A DNA stretch of 5,445 nt. Source: Planctomycetota bacterium. GTDB taxonomy: Bacteria > Planctomycetota > Planctomycetia > Planctomycetales > Planctomycetaceae. The notes beneath the pieces were generated by a model. The model made no database searches, was not told the DNA's origin, and saw only the letters and a list, made by a program, of their open reading frames with translations. The position numbers and the translations under genes are program-made. Positions 1 through 4,311 of the stretch are shown here, piece after piece. Numbering within the stretch: the stretch's first letter is position 1; each line of letters opens with the position of its first letter. The DNA lies in assembly GCA_029977045.1 (NCBI GenBank), contig JAPOLP010000449.1, positions 1 to 5,445 of the forward strand. Reading direction: 5' to 3'.

Positions 1-144
1 CCCGCTACAAAGAAGAAGACCGCCAGCAAAGCAACAAAGAAGAAGACCGCCACAAAGGCAACGAAAAAGACGTCCGCCGCACCGGCGAAGAAGAAGACTG
101 CCGCAAAGGCAAAGACGACGTCCCGGTCCAGCAAGCGGCGATGA
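1..144 (+). CDS. 3' end of a protein with a Lys/Ala/Thr-rich basic tail (partial)
   Basis: Frame 1 is open from the window edge to a TGA at 142-144, giving the last 47 residues of a protein that begins upstream. The piece is almost entirely Lys, Ala and Thr. It shows a loose nine-residue period (TKKKTASKA, TKKKTATKA, then two more diverged copies) and ends in SRSSKRR. At the DNA level a 19-bp stretch at 7-25 recurs at 34-52. Tails like this occur on histone H1-like and AlgP-like proteins, on some HU-family proteins, and on topoisomerase I and other nucleic-acid-binding proteins of GC-rich bacteria, where they contact DNA or RNA without specificity. The conserved domain lies outside the window, so the parent protein cannot be named. 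The coding call is firm because the composition is regular, the frame is uninterrupted and a terminator follows 24 bp after the stop. Confidence 0.8.
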   Translation, partial: PATKKKTASKATKKKTATKATKKTSAAPAKKKTAAKAKTTSRSSKRR

Positions 145-168
145 GACAATCAGGCGGACGCAAAACAG

Positions 169-205
169 AACGGGAGACTCGACACGTGCGAGTCTCCCGT
201 TTTTT
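169..205 (+). terminator. Rho-independent terminator, probably bidirectional
   Basis: A perfect 13-bp stem (169-181 with 189-201) encloses a 7-nt loop and runs into six T residues at 200-205. It sits 24 bp after the stop of the Lys-rich gene. On the minus strand the same hairpin is followed by a T-rich stretch (ttctgtttt), and it lies about 45 bp beyond the stop of the converging FKBP gene. It therefore probably ends transcription from both sides. Confidence 0.93.
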
Positions 206-246
206 ATGCGCGGGTCTTCAGTGAAATCGTGGGGTTCAGCCGATTG

Positions 247-951
247 TTATTTCACGCCGACCAGCTCGATTTCAAAGATCAGCGTTTCATTTGGGCCAAT
301 GTTCGGCGGGCTGCCTCTTTCGCCGTACGCCAGGTCGGACGGGATGAACAGTCGCCAGCGGTCGCCGACTTTCATTAGTTGCAGGGCTTCGGTCCAGCCC
401 TTGATGACTCGACCGACGGGGAAACTGACTGGTTGATCTCCGGCTGTTGGTGCGTCGCCCTCGTAGGAGCCGTCGAAAATCGAGCCGTTGATCAGGCGGC
501 CTTTGTAGTGTGTGGTGACGGTGCTCTGGGCTGTTGGTGTCTCACCGGTTCCCTCCATAAGGACCAGATACTGCAGCCCACTTTTCGTCGTCTTCACACC
601 GGGTTTCTTCGCATTCTCCGCGAGGAATGCCTTACCTCGTTCAAGGGCTTTTTCAGCAACAATCTGGCTCAACGCAGCGACTGCTTCACGAAAACGTTGC
701 TCGCTGATCGCGTTTTCTTTGCCGTCCAGAGCGTCAGAGAGACCTTTAATGATCAGTTTAAGCTCAATGTCGAAGCCGGTTGACTTCAGGTTCGTTCCAA
801 TCTGGTGGCCGACTCCGTAGCTGAAGACCTGAGCCGGGGACGCTGGGGCGTCGGCGGGGGCCGCTGGGGCGGGTTGAGCCGTTTGTGCGGGCAGAGTGGC
901 GGGAGCGCTGACGATGGCTAGTGCGGCCAGATAGAGAAACAGCGTACGCAT
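247..951 (-). CDS. Exported FKBP-type peptidyl-prolyl cis-trans isomerase (Mip/FkpA-like)
   Basis: The 234-residue product should catalyse cis-trans isomerisation of X-Pro bonds in proteins outside the cytoplasmic membrane. Residues 1-23 form a signal peptide (MRTLFLYLAALAIVS core, likely cut near PAQ-TA). An Ala/Pro linker follows to about 40. An FKBP_N-type helical dimerisation region spans about 41-120, and the FKBP catalytic domain about 125-234. Pocket residues seen by comparison with FKBP12 are Tyr149 (HYKG), Phe159-Asp160 (IFDGS), Val182-Ile183, Trp186 (GWTEALQLMKVG), Tyr209 (LAYGERG), Ile218 and Phe226. FKBP12 His87 appears replaced by Ser214. The loop between FDGSY and SFPVG is about six residues longer than in Mip or FkpA. 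The start at 951 was chosen because AGGAG lies 6 nt upstream and a signal peptide follows at once. The frame stays open upstream to 1350, but that extension has no FKBP or signal features. The gene stands alone, convergent with the Lys-rich gene and divergent from the Cys-rich repeat gene. Confidence 0.95.
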   Translation of the reverse strand: MRTLFLYLAALAIVSAPATLPAQTAQPAPAAPADAPASPAQVFSYGVGHQIGTNLKSTGFDIELKLIIKGLSDALDGKENAISEQRFREAVAALSQIVAEKALERGKAFLAENAKKPGVKTTKSGLQYLVLMEGTGETPTAQSTVTTHYKGRLINGSIFDGSYEGDAPTAGDQPVSFPVGRVIKGWTEALQLMKVGDRWRLFIPSDLAYGERGSPPNIGPNETLIFEIELVGVK

Positions 952-957
952 GGAGAA

Positions 958-962
958 CTCCT
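958..962 (-). promoter_or_regulatory. Ribosome binding site of the FKBP gene
   Basis: AGGAG on the minus strand, 6 nt before the ATG at 949-951. It decides the start over the longer open frame that reaches 1350. Confidence 0.85.
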
Positions 963-1488
963 GACTGATTTTCGGCGACGACGGCGATGGCGGGTCCGGA
1001 GCGTGTCGGTCGCTGATGCCATCGCGAATGCCTGTGTCAGGTATCCGGACGAGCTGTCCGCGTCGGACAGGAATCTCCACACGATCTCCCGTGGCGCAAT
1101 GTTGAGGGGCGAAACGCCCAGTGCGTTTCGAGGACGCGAATGATAGCTCCCGGTGCGTGCCGCGACACGGTATCCGCTTGCGTTGCTGCTGGGCGTCGAA
1201 ACAGCAACGCCGCCGCAACCTGCTGGCTGCACAGCCGATACAGCCGGATCGATCAGTGTCTGCGGGGCAACCGAACGGTGCAGTTTCGGCACAATCGATA
1301 CAGCCTCGATGCCTCGTGGACAGTGGGTGGGATTCGGTCTGAAAGCTCAACGTCCCGTCGTCCTGGACGCCGAAGAACCCTGCGTGTTACCCACATTGCC
1401 GCTGTGAAGCGGGACACTCCACTCCCGGGCCGATGCCCGGTTAAGCGCAACTGGAGTGACTCACAATCGTTTCAGGTTTCAGGATTTC

Positions 1489-1494
1489 GAGGAG
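1489..1494 (+). promoter_or_regulatory. Ribosome binding site of the Cys-rich repeat gene
   Basis: GAGGAG lies 9 nt before the ATG at 1504. It supports that start, which opens directly into a signal peptide, over an in-frame GTG at 1456. Confidence 0.8.
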
Positions 1495-1503
1495 ATTCCC
1501 GGG

Positions 1504-2232
1504 ATGAAGTGTACGACCCTGACCACCGCCTTCATGGTCGTGGCTGCCTCCATCAGCTCAGCTCAGGCTGGTCTGTTTGGTTTTGGTGGCTCCGATCCAT
1601 CGTGCTGTGCGCCGGCTGCCAAATGTGCTCCGTCGTGCTGTGCGCCGAAAGCCGCATCGTGTGCGGCCCCTTGTGCTCCGGCTTGTGCGCCGAAGGCTGC
1701 CTCCTGTGCAGCTCCGTGTGCCCCAGCCTGTGCGCCGAAAGCCAAGAGCTGTGCTGCTCCTTGTGCTCCGGCCTGTGCTCCGAAGGCCAAGAGCTGTGCT
1801 GCTCCTTGTGCCCCCGCTTGTGCTCCTAAGGCTGCTTCCTGTGCAGCTCCGTGTGCTCCGGCTTGTGCTCCTAAGGCTGCCAGCTGCAGTGCTCCTTGTG
1901 CTCCAGCCTGTGCTCCGAAGGCGAAGAGCTGTGCCGCTCCTTGTGCTCCAGCCTGTGCTCCGAAAGCTGCTTCATGTGCAGCTCCGTGTGCCCCGGCTTG
2001 TGCTCCTAAGGCGAAGAGCTGTGCCGCTCCGTGTGCTCCAGCCTGTGCACCGAAGGCTCCGTCCTGCTGTGCTCCTAAGGCTGGCTGCTGCGACAAACGC
2101 GTGACCTGCTGCGAAAAGCGGTTCTCGCTGCCGAAGCTGAGCCTTCCGAAGCTCTGCCTGCCGAAGCTGAACCTGCCGAAGCTCGAACTTCCGAAGCTCG
2201 GCGGCTGCAAGTGCAACAGCTGCTGCAACTAA
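1504..2232 (+). CDS. Exported Cys/Ala/Pro 15-residue repeat protein with xLPKL repeats (unknown function)
   Basis: This is a 242-residue protein of unknown function. Residues 1-22 are a signal peptide (MKCTTLTTAFMVVAASISS, cut after AQA), followed by GLFGFGG. A short diverged Cys-rich lead-in covers about 31-52. Nine tandem 15-residue repeats of the form CAAPCAPACAPK-A-(A/K/P)-S fill 53-187. The Cys spacing is x3, x3, x6, with three Pro and one or two Lys per unit. Next come CC pairs (CCAPKAGCCDKRVTCC, 188-203), five xLPKL pentapeptides (208-232) and the tail GGCKCNSCCN. Of 44 Cys, 43 lie in the mature protein, about one residue in five. Exported Cys-rich low-complexity proteins are common in planctomycetes, whose walls include Cys-rich proteins. 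A disulfide-linked envelope component or a metal-binding protein are the two obvious ideas, and neither is shown by the sequence. No catalytic domain is visible. Coding is supported by the signal peptide, the ribosome site, third-position synonymous drift between repeats and the hairpin after the stop. Confidence 0.88.
   Translation: MKCTTLTTAFMVVAASISSAQAGLFGFGGSDPSCCAPAAKCAPSCCAPKAASCAAPCAPACAPKAASCAAPCAPACAPKAKSCAAPCAPACAPKAKSCAAPCAPACAPKAASCAAPCAPACAPKAASCSAPCAPACAPKAKSCAAPCAPACAPKAASCAAPCAPACAPKAKSCAAPCAPACAPKAPSCCAPKAGCCDKRVTCCEKRFSLPKLSLPKLCLPKLNLPKLELPKLGGCKCNSCCN
1660..2064 (+). repeat. Nine tandem 45-bp repeats coding a 15-residue Cys/Ala/Pro unit
   Basis: Units begin at 1660, 1705, 1750, 1795, 1840, 1885, 1930, 1975 and 2020, each starting with a Cys codon. 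Substitutions are mostly synonymous. Residue 14 varies between Ala, Lys and Pro, and unit 6 has Ser in place of Ala at position 2. Partial copies flank the array: CCAPKA is coded at 1636-1653 and again at 2065-2082. The codons suggest a longer period of three units: the Ser codon ending each unit runs TCC-AGC-AGC, TCC-AGC-AGC, TCA-AGC-TCC, and only units 2, 5 and 8 use GCA as their second codon. Confidence 0.95.
2125..2199 (+). repeat. Five tandem 15-bp repeats coding xLPKL
   Basis: Five pentapeptides, SLPKL, SLPKL, CLPKL, NLPKL and ELPKL, are coded without interruption. The first residue varies and LPKL is fixed. CTG/CTT and CTG/CTC alternate at the Leu codons, so the array is not freshly duplicated. 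Confidence 0.93.
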
Positions 2233-2251
2233 GGCAACAGAACGTTGATTC

Positions 2252-2285
2252 ACAGCACCCGCTCGACTTCAGGCGGGTGCTGTTT
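2252..2285 (+). terminator. Likely terminator of the Cys-rich repeat gene
   Basis: A perfect 11-bp GC-rich stem (2252-2262 with 2273-2283) has a 10-nt loop and starts 19 bp after the stop. The T run after it is short (three T), so release may be weaker than at a textbook intrinsic terminator. The position right after the gene supports the call. Confidence 0.68.
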
Positions 2286-2457
2286 GACCCTGGCACTCAA
2301 GCAGACTCTGGCAATTCACTGGCTCGTCGAATTTCCGTCTACAACCTTTCGACGCATCAACCTGCCGGCTGAATCTGCGACGTTGACGGCACCTGCGGCA
2401 CTACCGCAACGCGGATTGTTCGCGGGCTGCGGGCACCAGACAACGTGATCGAACAAG
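2286..2457. other. Intergenic spacer, nothing recognised
   Basis: These 172 bp between the hairpins of two converging genes hold no gene, repeat or site that I can support. Short open frames here lack ribosome sites and overlap the flanking genes. Confidence 0.5.
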
Positions 2458-2490
2458 CGAGGCGATCAGTCACCCCGACTGGTCGCCTCG
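2458..2490 (-). terminator. Likely terminator of the DUF1080 gene
   Basis: An inverted repeat pairs 2458-2471 with 2477-2490 around a 5-nt loop. Thirteen of the 14 positions are perfect. The remaining one (2466 with 2482) is a T-G wobble in plus-strand RNA and an A-C mismatch in minus-strand RNA. It lies 15 bp beyond the stop of the minus-strand gene. The minus-strand sequence after it is only moderately T-rich (cttgttcg), so it may be a weak or bidirectional terminator. Confidence 0.6.
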
Positions 2491-2504
2491 ATTTCGTTGG
2501 TATC

Positions 2505-4112
2505 TCACTGTTTGTCGGACGGCGTAATGGTCCCATTGCTTGCAGAGTCGCTGTCGTCCGCCGGAAACAGGACGCCGCCGTTGTCGACGACGTTGTCGAA
2601 CTCCGGCGCTGGCTCGTGCTGCTTGACGATTGACCGCAACTCAGATCGCTCGCGGTCTTCAATTCTCAAGCGAGCCCACAATCGGAAGGCGTACCAGCAA
2701 CCGAGAGTGGCCAGTGTGAGCACGATCGCCAGCAGTCGAGGATCGATGCCGCCGTCCATCAGGCCGCGTGGTTCTGCGACGGGTCGATAGCCGAGTTTCC
2801 GGGTGATGATCATCGGGGCCACCCAGCCGCCTTCCTGAGCCTGGTAGCCGTAGAGTTTGAAGAACCAGCCAGCTGCAGACACATTATCGATCAGGACTTC
2901 GGCACCTGGTTCCATTCGCTCGTCACGTTCCAGACTGATGACGAGGAACGGGTTGTCGCGAGCCGGCTCGGAATACAGCCACGCTTCCCAGTACTCCTTG
3001 ATGCCGTACGGGTTCTCGCCAGCAGGCACTCGCACCAGCTTCCGGACGTGGCCTTTCAGCACGACGGTGCGTCCCTGCCAGACCTCGGGCTCGCGTGAGA
3101 TATCGAAGAAGGCCGGAAACAGCGCCGGAGCCCGATCACGAAACTTGCCATCGATCCCGTCAGTCATGCGCTGCTTGAGGAACTCAGCAGCCGACTGCCG
3201 GACGGCTGCGTCGTCGGTCTGAGCTGCTTTCTGCAGCATCGCATAAAACGCCGGGCCATCGTCCGCTCCCAGGCCGGCAGGTTTGAATGGCTGGTTTGGA
3301 TAGACCTTCGAGAACAGCGAATCAGGCACGGCGGCTTCACGATGCCGCGTCCAGTCGACTGGGTCGCCAGGTGGCACATCAATCGGCAGCACGCGAGACG
3401 TCTGCTGTGCCGCTTCGGTCGCAGACGGGTTCAGCGTCACAAGCCGGTCTTCGGGGAACGTCTCCAGCATCAGCTTCCGGAAGCGGACTTCCTGCGGAAC
3501 TTTATTCGAGTGCAACTGCAGGCCGATCGGTCCTTCCTTGATCCGATCCGGTTCCGGCTCGCGCCAGTCAGAGATCAGTTCGCCATTGAGCACAAACCGG
3601 ATTCGATTGCCCTGCGCGAGGATCTCGATCCGATTCCAGTCGTGCTGCTTCCCAACAGCTTTCGCGTTCTCGGCGTTCTGGTGAATCGAATTGCGACCGT
3701 ACAGATCCCAGAAACCGTAGTTTGAGGGAAACATCACCAGATGCCCGGCGTACGTGAACTCGTCTCCGTGTTCCGGAGCGACGCGGCCCCACAGCGCGAT
3801 GCCCGAGTGCATCTCGGATGTCACCAGCTTCGACTCAAACGTCAGCCGGAAGTCGCTGACGTTGCCTTCGGTCAGCAGGTAAGTGCTGACCGGAACCTCG
3901 TCGGTGTTGCGACCGACAATCTCGCCGTCCTCGACCGACCAGTACTTCTCGTGCCCGATCCAGCCGTTGAGAGATTTGCCGTCGAACAGCCGGATGGTCT
4001 GCGAGTTGCCTCGCTTCGGCGGGATGATCGGAGCGTCCTGCGCAGTGGCAGCACCGTTCAGAACGCAGCAGGTCAGCAGCAAAACAGAGACAGAAACCAG
4101 GAGAGGCCGCAT
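2505..4112 (-). CDS. Exported, membrane-anchored DUF1080 (3-keto-disaccharide hydrolase family) protein
   Basis: The 535-residue product has a signal peptide at 1-25 (LLLTCCVLNGAATA, cut near ATA-QD). A DUF1080 / 3-keto-disaccharide hydrolase domain spans about 38-214, with a concanavalin-like fold. Its hallmarks are IRLFDGKSLNGW (40-51), WSVEDGEIVGR, SGIALWGR, the DWNRIEI strand (158-164), IRFVLNG and EGPIGLQLHS (193-202). A linker rich in short helices covers about 245-325. A second beta-rich module at about 345-440 (GRTVVLKGHVRKLV to GWVAPMIITRKLGYRP) looks like an OB-type fold; this is my inference. One transmembrane helix lies at about 456-478, followed by a basic stretch (RLWARLRIEDRER) and an acidic tail. 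The expected topology puts the DUF1080 and second modules outside the membrane and the last ~55 residues in the cytoplasm. Characterised DUF1080 proteins cleave glycosidic bonds of 3-keto sugars; this substrate is not tested here. The start at 4112 was chosen for the signal peptide and a GGGGA ribosome site 8 nt upstream. The open frame to 4403 would overlap the divergent gene. Confidence 0.9.
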   Translation of the reverse strand: MRPLLVSVSVLLLTCCVLNGAATAQDAPIIPPKRGNSQTIRLFDGKSLNGWIGHEKYWSVEDGEIVGRNTDEVPVSTYLLTEGNVSDFRLTFESKLVTSEMHSGIALWGRVAPEHGDEFTYAGHLVMFPSNYGFWDLYGRNSIHQNAENAKAVGKQHDWNRIEILAQGNRIRFVLNGELISDWREPEPDRIKEGPIGLQLHSNKVPQEVRFRKLMLETFPEDRLVTLNPSATEAAQQTSRVLPIDVPPGDPVDWTRHREAAVPDSLFSKVYPNQPFKPAGLGADDGPAFYAMLQKAAQTDDAAVRQSAAEFLKQRMTDGIDGKFRDRAPALFPAFFDISREPEVWQGRTVVLKGHVRKLVRVPAGENPYGIKEYWEAWLYSEPARDNPFLVISLERDERMEPGAEVLIDNVSAAGWFFKLYGYQAQEGGWVAPMIITRKLGYRPVAEPRGLMDGGIDPRLLAIVLTLATLGCWYAFRLWARLRIEDRERSELRSIVKQHEPAPEFDNVVDNGGVLFPADDSDSASNGTITPSDKQ

Positions 4113-4120
4113 CAGACAGA

Positions 4121-4125
4121 TCCCC
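4121..4125 (-). promoter_or_regulatory. Weak ribosome binding site of the DUF1080 gene
   Basis: GGGGA on the minus strand, 8 nt before the ATG at 4110-4112. The match to anti-Shine-Dalgarno is modest. The signal peptide that follows is the stronger reason for this start. Confidence 0.5.
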
Positions 4126-4300
4126 GTGACGACGGACGGAAGCTCGTAAGGACGCGGGCGATGATAGTCGGCGGGCCAGCCGCCTGCTTGTCGAGACGCT
4201 GCGGCGCGACCAGGATTCTTCGCTTTCGGATTCCGCGTTGCCCGCTCGACCCGGCGAGCAACGCAATTCGGGCCTCTGGTACGTCTGGCCGTCCCCTCGT

Positions 4301-4306
4301 GAGGTG
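4301..4306 (+). promoter_or_regulatory. Ribosome binding site of the isochorismatase-like gene
   Basis: GAGGTG, 5 nt before the ATG at 4312, which opens straight into a signal peptide. Confidence 0.75.
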
Positions 4307-4311
4307 CTCCC

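Larger units (their letters stand above)
952..1503. other. 552-bp divergent intergenic region with several inverted repeats
   Basis: This space separates the divergent FKBP and Cys-rich repeat genes and must hold both promoters and leaders. Open frames cross it on both strands, but none has a good ribosome site, a recognisable domain or a start that fits the flanking genes. Four perfect inverted repeats are visible: 1054-1070 (7 bp, 3-nt loop), 1110-1130 (8 bp, 5-nt spacer), 1180-1210 (9 bp, 13-nt loop) and 1425-1440 (6 bp, 4-nt loop). A 10-bp direct repeat, cgatacagcc, occurs at 1236-1245 and 1296-1305. A tandem TTTCAGG pair sits at 1470-1483, just before the ribosome site of the downstream gene. 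I see no convincing -35/-10 pair. Alternative hairpins are possible around 1047-1070, where ggac at 1047-1050 can pair with gtcc at 1056-1059. Whether any of these act in RNA or bind a regulator cannot be told here. Confidence 0.6.
4113..4311. other. Divergent promoter region with an inverted repeat
   Basis: These 199 bp must hold the promoters of the DUF1080 gene and the isochorismatase-like gene. An inverted repeat at 4235-4264 pairs gcgttgc (4235-4241) with gcaacgc (4258-4264); alternatively gctcg (4244-4248) pairs with cgagc (4255-4259). It could be an operator or a hairpin in the leader of the plus-strand gene. No clear promoter boxes are seen. Confidence 0.5.

Noticed and set aside
379..820. 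Plus-strand open frames opposite the FKBP gene.
   Set aside because: No ribosome sites or domains, and the minus strand encodes a well conserved FKBP.
952..1350. N-terminal extension of the FKBP frame (367-residue version), including a Cys-rich stretch with GCIDC and GCIGC.
   Set aside because: The ATG at 951 has AGGAG at good spacing and a signal peptide directly after it. The extension would bury the signal peptide and contains no known domain.
1456..1503. GTG start giving 16 more residues on the Cys-rich protein.
   Set aside because: The ATG at 1504 has GAGGAG upstream and opens straight into a signal peptide.
1660..2064. Resemblance to a CRISPR array.
   Set aside because: The repeats are directly adjacent with no unique spacers and code a regular peptide.
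1563..2228. Antisense 221-residue open frame (Gly/Ala/Gln-rich repeats) and another plus-strand frame at 1577-2104 through the repeat array.
   Set aside because: They are mirror products of the 45-bp repeat: once one unit has no stop in a frame, the whole array has none. Neither has a ribosome site or signal peptide, and the between-unit changes are synonymous only in the chosen frame.
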